From contig NZ_FNRL01000010.1 in the NCBI RefSeq assembly GCF_900107795.1, positions 151,030 through 215,029 on the forward strand: 64,000 bases of DNA, written 5' to 3'. The notes below the pieces were generated by a model. That model was not told the origin of the DNA. It saw nothing but the letters and a program-made list of their open reading frames with translations, and did not search any database. Positions within the stretch are counted from its first letter, which is position 1; every line of letters begins with the position of its first letter. Shown piece after piece: positions 42,268 through 51,960 of this stretch. The stretch is from Chitinophaga terrae (ex Kim and Jung 2007) (GTDB lineage Bacteria > Bacteroidota > Bacteroidia > Chitinophagales > Chitinophagaceae). Position numbers and translations under genes: made by a program.

Positions 42268-45200
42268 CTAAGGGATCACTTCTATACTGCTGCCTTCGTT
42301 CCAGTGCTTGTGTTCAGGCGTATAATACAGGTAGCAGTTGCTGGCTTTCGACCGGTAGGCGCCGGGGATATCCGCTTTCAGATCCAGGTTGACTTTTTTC
42401 TTTTCGTTAGGTGCAAAGCCCATCCAATATAGCACCAGGTAGCCGTCAAACAGCTCGTAATAGGCCACCTGTTTTTGTTCCGAAATTTCCTTCAGTTGCC
42501 ATGGCTGCAGCGACAACCCGGCAGGAATAGCGATCTTCGCAATCGACATGGGCTGAAGTTCATTCTTCAGGTTTTGTACTTCAATGCTTAATCTAACGGT
42601 CTCGCCTATCTTAACGCTGCGGTTCGAAAGAGTTGTATTCAGTTTTAATACCGCCGCGTCACTGTTTTCCGGTATGAGGCTGCTGTAAGCCACTTCAAGG
42701 CAATAAGGCGTTCCGGGGTCTTTGCCATGATAATCTGCCTTAAACGTATGCTGCCCGCCGGATAAAGCGATAGACTGTTTAGGCGATACAAAACTGCCGT
42801 CTATCGAACAGGTGATCTTGCTTTCAGCTGTTGCCCCTTTCAGCTTCATATATTCTATCGTCGCCTGCAGGGCCAGCACCGTAGCCTGCGTACTGCCGTA
42901 ACCGTAGTAGCTTTTTCCTGCCAGGATACCGGATATCACCATAGCGATCTTACCGATATTGGGTTCTTTCGCCCGGCATAAAGCCAATGCATAAAGCGCC
43001 TGGGTTTCCAGCTTCAATGACTGATCCCTGGAATTCACTACCGAGGTTTCTGCCTTTAAAGTTCCTTTTTCTTCATGTGTTTGCAACATATACATCAACC
43101 TGTCATAATCTGCTACTTTTTTCATATTACTGGCAGCCAATGCCATCATGGCCAGCTGGTAAGCGTCTTCTGTTTTTACTGCCTGCTTTAAGGCAGCCTG
43201 GTATTCGGTTTCTATTTCGGCCCCCATTCCCGCCTGCGACAAGGCGTACACGATATAGATATTTGCAACCGCGTTAGGAACTGATGCAAACTTGTCGTAT
43301 CCTTTTGCCGACAGGTTAAATCCCCCGTTTCCATCTCGCCTGCTCAGTAAAAATTCTTTTGTTCTTGCCAGCATCTTCTTGTCTACATTCAGGAAGGCGT
43401 TCATTTCTGTAAACTCCAGCAGGCCATAAGCCGTAAGGGCCTCATGTGGAGGTGTATGCCCAAACCATTCGAAGCCATTCACCGGAGTTTCGAAACTGAG
43501 CAAGCGATGGTATCCTTTTTCAATATATTCCAGCGCCTGCGATTCCACTTCCCTGTTTGCCTTATTTGTTTCTTTCAGGTATTTAAGAATGAGGATATTC
43601 GGATAGGTAATAGAAGAAGTTTGTTCAAAACATCCATAAGGTTCGCGGAGCATATCGGCTATGCCGTCGAGCAGCTGTCCTTCCGGCGATGTAAATACTT
43701 TCAGCCGGGTACTGATGCTTCCCGGAACCGGATCTTTAATATTGAATTTACGGGTTACAGACCTGTCGCCGGCCATGGTATGAATCACCGGGAATCCTTT
43801 TTCGATGGCGCTAACAGGGAGCGCGATGGTTTCTTTATTATCGCCATCCGCTACCGTTACGGCGATCTCGCCCTGCCCCGCGGCTACTACTTCCAGCGGG
43901 ATCAGTACCTGCCTGCTGCTGTTGGCCGCCACGCTAACAAATGCATCGAACTTACCGGTGTTTAAGATATCGGGAGTCCGTACGCCGATATTCAGCTTCA
44001 GGTCTTCTGAGCTGTTATTCTTAAGGGTCAGTGGCGCCATTGGCTTATCGCCTACTGAAAGGTTATATGGAATTTTCAGATCCAACTGCAACTGGTTTTG
44101 GGTGGCATAAGTGGTTTCAGCGCTGCCCAATGTTCCATTCCAGCCAACGCCTTCCGTGATTGCCCGGAACGTGGTAGCTGCATCTGAATTGTAGAACTGC
44201 ACCACTGCCTCTCCCTGTTCGTCTGTTTGCACTACAGGATTCCAGTAGATGTTTTCCCTGAAATCTTCCCGCCGGCTTACTCTGGTAGTGCCGTAGGTGG
44301 GCGCATAGAAACGCCGGGCTACTGTATAGTTGGATTCATCCCAGGGCAGGAACATGGTAGCATAGAGGTTCTTTTTTCCAAGATCAAATTTCACCCGTTC
44401 CCGCTCATTGGTTTTAGTGGTAATAACAATCACCCCATTGGCTGCCCTGCTACCGTAAATAGCGGTGGCGGTGGCATCTTTCAATACGGTAATAGAGCTG
44501 ATATTATTGATGTCAATTTCGTTTACCCCATTTAGTGAGGGTACGCCATCTACCAGTATTAACGGCGGCGTATTATTGACGGCTGAAGCGCCTCTTATCC
44601 TTATCGCTCCTCCGGGCGTTCCCTGTTGAAGAGGCGATACTTCTAATCCTGCAACCCGCCCCTGAAGCAGGCCAGTCAGTTCTGCAGATACTAAATCTGT
44701 CGATCTGATCATAGCCACCGATCCTGTAAGGTTCGCTTTTTTCGTTATGCCGTAACCAACTACGACAACATCCTGGAGGCTTTTGGAATCGCCCGGCGAC
44801 GGCGCCTCAAACAGCTTATCCAGCTCTGTTGCTTTAGGGACAGGCATCTTGCCCATAGGCAGCGCATATTGATCTTTGTCTACATATTGCGCTTTAGGCC
44901 CGTACCCGTTAATGGTCAGCTGTATGCTTACCATTTCCTTCCGTTCCAGCGAGCGGGCGATCATATAGTACCTTTCATTCCAGTTGAGATCCGGGAAATA
45001 GAAGGCGCCGTTTGCCCCTGTGACCACTCTCAACGCCTGTTGCCTGTTCGATAATCTTAGCAGCAAGACTTCCGCTTTCACCGGTTTCTTTTCCCGGTTT
45101 ACAATTGTTCCGCTCAACGTACGGCTTTCGTCAGGGAAGAATTTCAGTTTCCCGTCTTTCAATACCTCTGGTATATAATCGAAATACCTGTAACCGTTGG

Positions 45201-46731
45201 TAAGCATCACCAGGTCCAATGCCGGCGTGGCTTTAGGTTCATCTTTCCGGAAGTAAAAGGTGGGATAGTCGATCTTTCCTTTTAGTTCCGAACTCATTAA
45301 CAACCAGGAAAGGATATTATCCTGTTTGTCGTCCATATAAGTCCAAAGCTTGTCATCCACTACAGATAAAGAGAGATTCGCTGGAACAGGCGTACCGTTT
45401 TGATCTGTTGTTTTCAGTTTCAAAACAACTTTTTCCCTTGGCAGGTATACCTGTTTGTCCGGCGTTACACTGACTTTCAGCAGCTTACCGGGATTCAGGA
45501 ACAGCAACCGTTCGGCCACAGGCAGACCATTGCTGGTTTCGAGCGTGAACTGGGCAATACCTGCGGGGAAGTTGGCCGGGTCTACAACTATTGTTTGCTC
45601 TCCCTTTGCTACGGAGATATCTTTTCTATAGTATTCCTTTCCTTTAATAGTTCCTACCAGCTTAAGCTGCATGGCATCGGTTGCCCGAAGCGTGACGGCA
45701 GGTTGCCCTACGCCTGTTTTCCAGTGCATGACCACACCATGGTCCGAGAATCCAGGGAAGGCATATACCTGGCTGATATTGAGAGGCCGGGTGATCCTCA
45801 CTGTATACTGTTCGCCATGTTGGGGAGTAAACTCAAATGATCCCATACCTCCATAGAAGCTGTTAAAAACAGCTACTGCCTGACCGTTCTTATTGATCAC
45901 TGCCCCGCTTACGTCTGCCGGCTTCCCGAATTCATTCACTGCTTTAAATGCAATATTCGCGGGCAGGCCGGCCACCAGGGTACCGCCTTCGGGCATCAAT
46001 TGCAGGTCGATCTTCCCCAATACAATTGGAATACTCCTGGAGATGGATTCAGTAAAACCATCTTCCGTCAGCGTTACAGCCAGTAAGCCATCATTGCTGG
46101 CCAGGTCTGTCGGCAACGGGAACCGTATTTCAGCCTTGCCATCTTTACCTGTTTTCCCCTGTTGCTTCAACAGCGCCTTGCCGGCAATGGTAGCAGTAAA
46201 GGAGAAAGAATGATCAGCCAGCGGTTTATCAGCCAGGTTGCGGACGGTAAGTGTAGCTGCAACTGCATCTCCGGGGCCGTAGCCTTTGCGTGGAAATTCC
46301 AGTTTCATCAGGATACGGGGCGCTACTACTTTCTGTACTGTAATTTCTTTTGTAAAGAAACCGGTATCGCTTTCGTTCCTCATCAATGAAGTGTAGGCTC
46401 TCAGCTTGTAGATACCGCCTGCATCATTAACGCCTATCTCGTACGACCCTTCAGCATAACCATCTTCTATCTTATATGTCTGTTTTTTTACCACATTACC
46501 AGCCGGGTTCAGTATCTCTACATAAGCTACTTTGCTGACCATAGAAGGCTTTTGCGTTTGTGCGTTCACGAGATAGATCTTATAAAAGACAGGTTCTCCC
46601 GGTTGAAAGATCACATGGTTTGTATGGAGGTATACTTTTTCCTTCATCAGGTTGTAATCTGTTACCTGGGCATAAGAGACAGGCAACAGGAATAAAAGCA
46701 TACAACAGCAGGTAATTATATTGCGGATCAT
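42268..46731 (-). CDS. Alpha-2-macroglobulin-like protein with inserted TonB plug
   Basis: 1487 aa from ATG 46731 (type I signal peptide ending VSYAQ, no lipobox). Order: MG1/MG2-like domains (about 30-420), further MG region to about 535, CarboxypepD_reg-like domain (about 540-595, SGTIVNREKKPVKAEV), SusC signature QDVVVVGYGITKKANLTGS, TonB plug (about 652-774, with AIRIRGASAVNN, LILVDGVPS, AIYGSRAANGVIVITT), A2M domain (about 815-870, NPVVQTDEQGEAVVQF), thioester motif GCFEQ (Cys1034, Gln1037), the helical thioester domain with FEWFGHTPPHEALTAY, and a beta-rich C-terminus. It begins 4 bases after the upstream barrel gene. An A2M trap normally clamps proteases; the plug insertion suggests docking into that barrel (inference). 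Confidence 0.92.
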   Translation of the reverse strand: MIRNIITCCCMLLFLLPVSYAQVTDYNLMKEKVYLHTNHVIFQPGEPVFYKIYLVNAQTQKPSMVSKVAYVEILNPAGNVVKKQTYKIEDGYAEGSYEIGVNDAGGIYKLRAYTSLMRNESDTGFFTKEITVQKVVAPRILMKLEFPRKGYGPGDAVAATLTVRNLADKPLADHSFSFTATIAGKALLKQQGKTGKDGKAEIRFPLPTDLASNDGLLAVTLTEDGFTESISRSIPIVLGKIDLQLMPEGGTLVAGLPANIAFKAVNEFGKPADVSGAVINKNGQAVAVFNSFYGGMGSFEFTPQHGEQYTVRITRPLNISQVYAFPGFSDHGVVMHWKTGVGQPAVTLRATDAMQLKLVGTIKGKEYYRKDISVAKGEQTIVVDPANFPAGIAQFTLETSNGLPVAERLLFLNPGKLLKVSVTPDKQVYLPREKVVLKLKTTDQNGTPVPANLSLSVVDDKLWTYMDDKQDNILSWLLMSSELKGKIDYPTFYFRKDEPKATPALDLVMLTNGYRYFDYIPEVLKDGKLKFFPDESRTLSGTIVNREKKPVKAEVLLLRLSNRQQALRVVTGANGAFYFPDLNWNERYYMIARSLERKEMVSIQLTINGYGPKAQYVDKDQYALPMGKMPVPKATELDKLFEAPSPGDSKSLQDVVVVGYGITKKANLTGSVAMIRSTDLVSAELTGLLQGRVAGLEVSPLQQGTPGGAIRIRGASAVNNTPPLILVDGVPSLNGVNEIDINNISSITVLKDATATAIYGSRAANGVIVITTKTNERERVKFDLGKKNLYATMFLPWDESNYTVARRFYAPTYGTTRVSRREDFRENIYWNPVVQTDEQGEAVVQFYNSDAATTFRAITEGVGWNGTLGSAETTYATQNQLQLDLKIPYNLSVGDKPMAPLTLKNNSSEDLKLNIGVRTPDILNTGKFDAFVSVAANSSRQVLIPLEVVAAGQGEIAVTVADGDNKETIALPVSAIEKGFPVIHTMAGDRSVTRKFNIKDPVPGSISTRLKVFTSPEGQLLDGIADMLREPYGCFEQTSSITYPNILILKYLKETNKANREVESQALEYIEKGYHRLLSFETPVNGFEWFGHTPPHEALTAYGLLEFTEMNAFLNVDKKMLARTKEFLLSRRDGNGGFNLSAKGYDKFASVPNAVANIYIVYALSQAGMGAEIETEYQAALKQAVKTEDAYQLAMMALAASNMKKVADYDRLMYMLQTHEEKGTLKAETSVVNSRDQSLKLETQALYALALCRAKEPNIGKIAMVISGILAGKSYYGYGSTQATVLALQATIEYMKLKGATAESKITCSIDGSFVSPKQSIALSGGQHTFKADYHGKDPGTPYCLEVAYSSLIPENSDAAVLKLNTTLSNRSVKIGETVRLSIEVQNLKNELQPMSIAKIAIPAGLSLQPWQLKEISEQKQVAYYELFDGYLVLYWMGFAPNEKKKVNLDLKADIPGAYRSKASNCYLYYTPEHKHWNEGSSIEVIP

Positions 46732-46735
46732 TTTT

Positions 46736-49258
46736 TCAGAATTGAATTGAGACATTACACCCGATGGTTTTCACCGCGGGCAGGTTAAAATAGTCGAGTC
46801 CCTGGCTGCCTGGAAGGTCAAACAGCTGCTGTTCGGGGTCCACTCCCTTGTAAGGCGTCCATAGCAGGAGGTTGCGCAGGTATACACCGGTTTCCAGCCG
46901 GCTGATACCTTTCCTGAAAGTGAAATAGTAGCTCAGTTTTATATCCCGGATCTTCAGCCAGTCGGCCTTCTGTATATAGGCTTCTCCCACGCCTGAGGGG
47001 CCGTACCTGGTCCATCGGTTTTCGTATACCGGCTGTTTGGGATCATAAAAATCGACCGGCTTTGTATTCTTGCTGTTATCAGTTTTCACGCCGTCGAATA
47101 CATAGCCTTTCACCGTTCTCTGGTCGCCGCTGTTGGCTGATACGCCGTAATAATCCAGGATTGCCTGTGCGCCGTTCCATTTTTCTCCGCCTTTCTTCCA
47201 TTCCAGCGAGGTATTGAGCGTCCAACGTTTGTAGATCAGTGAATTGACGTATTTAACGATGAAATCAGGATTCGGATCGCCGATCACCTGTAGCGACTTT
47301 TGCGGGAACGGGTAACCATCCTCTGCGATCATCAGCTCTCCGCCGGCGCCCCGCGTCCAGGCGCTTCCCACTATCACATTCATAGGCATGCCTTCTATCC
47401 AGGCAGTATGCAGATCGCTGAACCCATAGAGAGCAAGCTGGTTATAGCCTGTTTCTGCCCTGGTAACTTTTGTTTTATAGGCAGAGAACATTAATTCATG
47501 GGTCATGGAAAAAACGGCGGGATACATCTGGTTTCCATACCGTACGGCCAGGTCTATCCCCCTGGTACGGTGATCGCCGATATTTACCAGGCTTAACTGG
47601 TTTCCCTGCGCCAGCGGCGCTACATCGTCCGTCACTTTTTTATTATACAGGTAGGCGGTGAACCCCAGCTTAAAGCTGTTCAGGGCCAGGCTGATCTTTG
47701 AATCGCGATGCCGGGTTGCCTTCAGTCCATCAAAGCTGTTCACCTCCGTAACAGGAAAATAAGCAGTTGCGCGGTCTACACTCAGCGTAGTAAGGTTTGC
47801 ATACCCGTAGCTTTGGTTAATCCCGCGTTCCACAGCCGCTTCCGAATAACTCAGGCCCAGTTCAAGGTCCCATCCGGGGGCCAGTTGCTGAAGAGTGGCC
47901 TCTAAGGATCCCTGTGGCAGGAAAAAGAAATGCTGACCGGTAGTATTGCTCAGGTAAGTTTTGTTTCCAACATCCAGGACCAGTTTCAAATTGTTCGCGT
48001 TAAACTTTGTATTGTATGCGATCCTCGACTCGGTGGCCGTTCTCTGGTAGCGGTAGTCCAGGAGGCCGTTATGGATGCCTGCCCAAACGGTAGATAGTCC
48101 CATGTTTGCGTTCAGAGAGCTGGAAAACCTGGAAGCTCCGTAGTTGGTCGTCTGTTCCAGTTCCCCGTTTATCTCATAGCTTTTATCGTTCGTTTCCCTG
48201 TCGAGCAGCTTACCATCCGGCCAGTTGGCGGAGTAAGGCTTAAAACCTTCCCTGCTGCGGCTATTATTCACTTCAAAGCTTTGAATCAGTGAGTACCTGG
48301 TCTTCCTGTATTCCTGTCTTTTCAGGGTGAAACTCGCCAGGTGGTGGGTATTGTTCAGGTAATTGCCGTTGTCGGCAAGCAGGAAATAGGGATTATCTGC
48401 CTGGTTGCTGTAGCTGCGTTGGCGGGAGCCTGCAAGGTAGCCTGCTGCGTTATCGAAGCTGGGCGGCGTGAGTAACGACTGCTGGTATACTTTGTTGAGG
48501 AAGCCGTTCCTGTTACTGTTGTCGTATCTATCGGCTGCATGGCTGTATTTGAGCGAGAGCAGCAGCCATTTTATCCGTGCGGCGTAAGACGTCGTTAATC
48601 CATAGTTCCGGTTATTATTTTGCCTGATATAGGTCTTTTCCGTTGAATTGGTAAAGCCCAGTTTCAGTTCATGCGCCATGGTATTGTAGTTCATAATACG
48701 GGCCTGCAGGTTGAACTGTTGTTCAAATGCCACCGCGGTTCTGAAAACGCTGTTCGTATAAGGGTGCGCCATAACGCCGTTTCCCTGTCCGGCCGGTACC
48801 AGGTCTCCTTTGCTGTCGTAGGCATTGGGTACGCCATTATATTCAAGGCCAGACAACGCGGGTCCGTAGCTGAACACCTCGTTCGATGCGGGACCAAACC
48901 ATTTGAGGCCATCGGCCGATGATCGGCCCTGGGCATACGTTTTTTGCAGAGCCGGTTGCCTGCCGGCCTGCCTGATGGAAAGCGAGGCGTTATAGCTGCC
49001 GCTTAAACGAAGCTGGCGGGGGTACTTAACGTCTACGTCTATACTATTCCCGTGGTATCTTATACGCCTGATGGGTTGATCAATGCCTGCAAATATTCTG
49101 AGCCGGAAGGTATCTACAGCAGTACGAAGGCCGGGGGTTACGGTTGTATCGCCAGCGATCAAACGCCGGTAGGCGGCTGATTTTACCGGTTCAACGGGTT
49201 TTTGTTCCTGGCCTGCAACAGAAAAAGGTAATAATAGAAATGCCAATAGATATTTCAA
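46736..49258 (-). CDS. SusC-like outer-membrane barrel lacking the plug domain
   Basis: 840 aa. Signal peptide about 1-16. After a short linker the sequence enters SusC-barrel territory at once (YPRQLRLSGSYNASLSIRQAG, YDSKGDLVPAGQGNGVMAHP) and ends like a SusC protein: ADWLKIRDIKLSYYF, GVYLRNLLLWTPYKGVDPEQ and the last residues GCNVSIQF with terminal Phe. Neither the CarboxypepD_reg domain nor the plug signatures (VVVGYG, RIRG, VDGVP, GSRGANG) is found in it. Those lie in the product of the next gene, only 4 bases downstream. I read it as the barrel half of a split receptor. It could also be a decayed receptor, but its frame is open and full length. Confidence 0.9.
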   Translation of the reverse strand: MKYLLAFLLLPFSVAGQEQKPVEPVKSAAYRRLIAGDTTVTPGLRTAVDTFRLRIFAGIDQPIRRIRYHGNSIDVDVKYPRQLRLSGSYNASLSIRQAGRQPALQKTYAQGRSSADGLKWFGPASNEVFSYGPALSGLEYNGVPNAYDSKGDLVPAGQGNGVMAHPYTNSVFRTAVAFEQQFNLQARIMNYNTMAHELKLGFTNSTEKTYIRQNNNRNYGLTTSYAARIKWLLLSLKYSHAADRYDNSNRNGFLNKVYQQSLLTPPSFDNAAGYLAGSRQRSYSNQADNPYFLLADNGNYLNNTHHLASFTLKRQEYRKTRYSLIQSFEVNNSRSREGFKPYSANWPDGKLLDRETNDKSYEINGELEQTTNYGASRFSSSLNANMGLSTVWAGIHNGLLDYRYQRTATESRIAYNTKFNANNLKLVLDVGNKTYLSNTTGQHFFFLPQGSLEATLQQLAPGWDLELGLSYSEAAVERGINQSYGYANLTTLSVDRATAYFPVTEVNSFDGLKATRHRDSKISLALNSFKLGFTAYLYNKKVTDDVAPLAQGNQLSLVNIGDHRTRGIDLAVRYGNQMYPAVFSMTHELMFSAYKTKVTRAETGYNQLALYGFSDLHTAWIEGMPMNVIVGSAWTRGAGGELMIAEDGYPFPQKSLQVIGDPNPDFIVKYVNSLIYKRWTLNTSLEWKKGGEKWNGAQAILDYYGVSANSGDQRTVKGYVFDGVKTDNSKNTKPVDFYDPKQPVYENRWTRYGPSGVGEAYIQKADWLKIRDIKLSYYFTFRKGISRLETGVYLRNLLLWTPYKGVDPEQQLFDLPGSQGLDYFNLPAVKTIGCNVSIQF

Positions 49259-49490
49259 GGTATGCTATTTAGAGTTTAGCAATATAGTATTTCTGTTTAT
49301 GGATATGCCAGGCATGCTATCCCGATAAAAATAATCTTTCCATGATACCAGATTTCAGTTGACCCTGCAACAGGGCTTTTCAACAGCATGATGTCACGAA
49401 TTCCGGGATTCCATAAATGAAAAAAAATATTTTTTTAAAAGCGTTTTATTGAAACAATACAGTATCCTTGCAGCACCTAAAACCTACATT

Positions 49491-50039
49491 ATGAAAAAAA
49501 GGAAGTTGTTTCTTTTGGCTGTAGCAACCCTGACCTTTGCCTGTAAGAAAGAATCAAAACCCAGCGACGACAAAGTAATCGGATCCTGGTCGGCCTATGT
49601 GCAAATAAAAATGAATGAAGATTGGCCAGTGGTAAATTTAGATAGCGTACAACAACACGGCAATGTGAATTATGTATTTAACCGGGATTTTTCCGGCAGT
49701 ATTACAAAAGTGGATGTTGTTTTTACCACTCCTCCCGTTCCCCGGCCTATTGATATTTCCAAATGGTTCCCGGCAGCTGCGGGTACTATCGTTTATAACC
49801 CTTCCGTAGAACTAAATCATAAATTGAAAACGGAACGGATTTTCTGGCAGTTTAATTCCCAGGAGAAGCAACTATTGATCTTAGACAGCCTGCATACATT
49901 GACGGAGATATGGCCGTTGGATGAGATCAACGACCGTTATATCACCAGTGTTCCTGTACTTACCCCTCTTATCCTTCCTTTTCCTTCAACGGACCAGGAA
50001 ATTAAGCGCGATATGCGTATCATGCTTATCAGGAAGTAA
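49491..50039 (+). CDS. Hypothetical lipoprotein (182 aa)
   Basis: Lipoprotein signal MKKRKLFLLAVATLTFAC with Cys18, followed by a lipocalin-like beta-rich body (KVIGSWSAYVQIKMNEDW, FNRDFSGSITKVDVVFTT, FWQFNSQEKQLLILDSL). The GSW and ILD features are those of small lipocalin-like lipoproteins of Bacteroidota, though the family is not certain. ATG 49491 gives the intact signal peptide; the TTG at 49449 would bury it. It is divergent from the barrel gene. Confidence 0.8.
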   Translation: MKKRKLFLLAVATLTFACKKESKPSDDKVIGSWSAYVQIKMNEDWPVVNLDSVQQHGNVNYVFNRDFSGSITKVDVVFTTPPVPRPIDISKWFPAAAGTIVYNPSVELNHKLKTERIFWQFNSQEKQLLILDSLHTLTEIWPLDEINDRYITSVPVLTPLILPFPSTDQEIKRDMRIMLIRK

Positions 50040-50055
50040 AGACATTTTAGTTTTT

Positions 50056-50092
50056 AACCCGGCCGGCCAGTCAGCCAGCCGGGTTTTCTTTT
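50056..50092 (+). terminator. Terminator after lipoprotein gene
   Basis: AACCCGGC (50056-50063) pairs with GCCGGGTT (50078-50085) and TTTCTTTTTT follows. Confidence 0.85.
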
Positions 50093-50210
50093 TTATCTAA
50101 GATGGCCGGAAGCTGAGATTTAATAAATTAGTCACTGCAGATTTATTGCAGGTTGAAAAAAGATACTTAACTTAAACAGTATTATTTCATATTAAAACCT
50201 CAGTAAAGCT

Positions 50211-50702
50211 ATGAAACTCAAGCACCTGACCACTTCCATTCTGGCCATCGGGCTATTATTCATGATCTCATGTAAGAGCAAACCCAAAGATTCCGACATC
50301 CAGGCAAGTGTGACCACTGCTATTTCGTCTGTTCCCGGTGTGACTGCGGACGTTAAAGACGGTGTTGTAACGCTTTCAGGAACGGTGAATTCAGAAGAAG
50401 AAAAGACCGCTGCTGAAAACGCCGCCAAAACTGTTAAGGATGTAAAAAGCGTGTCGAACAATATCTCTGTTGCCCCGCCTCCACCGCCTCCTGCAGCGCC
50501 GGTAGCCATCACTGCTGATGATTCTTTAAAAACTGCGGTAAATGACGTTATTAAAGATTTCCCCGGAGTGAAAGTGGATGTAAAAGATGGAGTACTGACT
50601 GTAACCGGCGAAGAAAAAGCAGCGCGCTGGAAAACCCTGAAAATGGCATTAGACGCATTACATCCTAAAAAAGTGGATGCATCAGGTTTAAAAGTTAAAT
50701 AA
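50211..50702 (+). CDS. Lipoprotein with two BON domains
   Basis: 163 aa. Lipobox LFMISC with Cys21. Two BON domains: about 28-85 (DIQASVTTAISSVPGVTADV, VVTLSGTV) and about 100-160 (LKTAVNDVIKDFPGVKVDV, GVLTVTGE), separated by a Pro-rich linker of seven prolines. BON domains bind membranes or small ligands; OsmY-type proteins protect the envelope in osmotic stress. It lies 27 bases before a second BON-like gene, likely one operon. Confidence 0.92.
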   Translation: MKLKHLTTSILAIGLLFMISCKSKPKDSDIQASVTTAISSVPGVTADVKDGVVTLSGTVNSEEEKTAAENAAKTVKDVKSVSNNISVAPPPPPPAAPVAITADDSLKTAVNDVIKDFPGVKVDVKDGVLTVTGEEKAARWKTLKMALDALHPKKVDASGLKVK

Positions 50703-50729
50703 ATAAAGACCCCTTAAAAAATCGAGATT

Positions 50730-51149
50730 ATGGCATTACAGGAAAAATATAAAGAGTTAATTGATGCAGCCAAAGCATCAGGAACTACCAACCTGCAGGT
50801 TGCAGAACAGGATGGAGTATTGCATATTAACGGCATCGCTCCAAGCGGGGAAGTAAAAGATCAGCTATGGAATATCTATGGCAAGATCGACCCCAACTTC
50901 CTGACCGGCGATGTAGTAATGGATATACAAGTGGCTACCGCAGTTGAGGGTGCAAAGTTGAAAGTCGTTACTGAATCATCTAATCTGAATATCCGTAAAG
51001 GACCGGGTACCGACCAGCCTATTGTTGGCAAAGCGGCACATGGAGAAATAGTTACCCTCATCAGTAAAATGAATGAGCAATGGTGGCTGATCCGCACAGA
51101 TGGCGGGGCTGAAGGCTATTCTTACGCCCAGTACCTGAAACCGGTTTGA
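50730..51149 (+). CDS. BON-like plus SH3 domain protein, Kbp-like layout
   Basis: 139 aa without a signal peptide. The N half resembles BON (LQVAEQDGVLHINGIAPSGEVKDQLWNIY); the C half is a bacterial SH3 domain (about 75-139: LNIRKGPGTDQPIVGKAAHGEIV, WWLIRTDGGAEGYSYAQYL). E. coli Kbp (YgaU) is a cytosolic potassium-binding protein made of BON plus LysM; here SH3 replaces LysM. A cytosolic ion-sensing role is possible but unproved. A strong terminator follows. Confidence 0.85.
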   Translation: MALQEKYKELIDAAKASGTTNLQVAEQDGVLHINGIAPSGEVKDQLWNIYGKIDPNFLTGDVVMDIQVATAVEGAKLKVVTESSNLNIRKGPGTDQPIVGKAAHGEIVTLISKMNEQWWLIRTDGGAEGYSYAQYLKPV

Positions 51150-51169
51150 TCATACATTAACCATAAAGA

Positions 51170-51205
51170 AAAAACGGATATAGGCCAATACCTATATCCG
51201 TTTTT
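51170..51205. terminator. Bidirectional terminator
   Basis: Perfect 15-bp arms (51170-51184 and 51191-51205) with A-run before and T-run after, between the convergent BON-SH3 and 151-aa genes. Confidence 0.9.
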
Positions 51206-51210
51206 CTTTT

Positions 51211-51666
51211 TCAATTCTGCTCGCCGGAATACTTCAATCCTACCGGCATCATCAACGATCCCCTGCTGTAAATGTCTACATACAAGGTGATCGTGTCTTT
51301 TGATGATCTGTTTAAATAAATGCACTTACCCAGGATCGCCCCACGTTCCAATAAAATCGGCGAACCGGACTTATGCTCCATAACAACAGGTCCCCTGCGA
51401 TGATCGCTAGGCTTGGACGATTTGTTCAGCGGCCCGAATTGCTGGTTATAACTTGCCGGAATTTCTGTTGGATGCTGCATCACAGGAAGCATGCTCACTT
51501 CATACCTTTCTTTTCTCACATCGTCAGGGTTCATTGAGTTGTAACAATAGTTTTTATCTGATGATCCAGATCGTTCTTTAATGTCATTTTGAGCATACGT
51601 ACAATGCATTCCAGCAGCCAGCAACACAACAAGGCAGCCTACTTTGCATCTAAAGTTGAGTTTCAT
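51211..51666 (-). CDS. Secreted hypothetical protein (151 aa)
   Basis: Signal peptide about 1-25 (LVVLLAAGMHCTYAQ), then a soluble part with DVRKERYEVSMLPVMQHPTE and a beta-rich C-terminal half (GPVVMEHKSGSPILLERG, TITLYVDIYSRG). Four Cys residues are present in the precursor. No family recognised. The gene stands alone; 51667-51960 upstream holds no other gene. Confidence 0.65.
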   Translation of the reverse strand: MKLNFRCKVGCLVVLLAAGMHCTYAQNDIKERSGSSDKNYCYNSMNPDDVRKERYEVSMLPVMQHPTEIPASYNQQFGPLNKSSKPSDHRRGPVVMEHKSGSPILLERGAILGKCIYLNRSSKDTITLYVDIYSRGSLMMPVGLKYSGEQN

Positions 51667-51960
51667 ATACGAGGTTTAGTCGTTAAAAAATAGTAACCAA
51701 ATAAACAAATCTAAAAGTCATAAAGCTGGCAGGAAAGGGGTCAAAAATTTCTTTTTCGTAAAATTGAAGTTAGAATTATTCCCCAATAAAACCATCAATC
51801 CTCAATAAACTTTTTATGGATCTCTGCGAACTGTTTGTCCTCTGTTTTTATACAACTAAATAAAAATCACTGCAAAATAACCGCATGCCTGATGTTAAAT
51901 CTCAATAATAATAAGCGGATTCGGACAAATCCAAAACTTGTTAATAGTAGGAGTACTAAC

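Noticed and set aside
46736..49258. Barrel gene as a frameshifted piece of one larger receptor gene
   Set aside because: The frame has its own signal peptide and C-terminal Phe, and the missing plug is found in the following gene inside an intact macroglobulin, so a simple frameshift does not explain it.
49449..49490. Longer start (TTG) of the 182-aa lipoprotein
   Set aside because: It would place 14 residues before a perfect lipoprotein signal peptide starting at ATG 49491.
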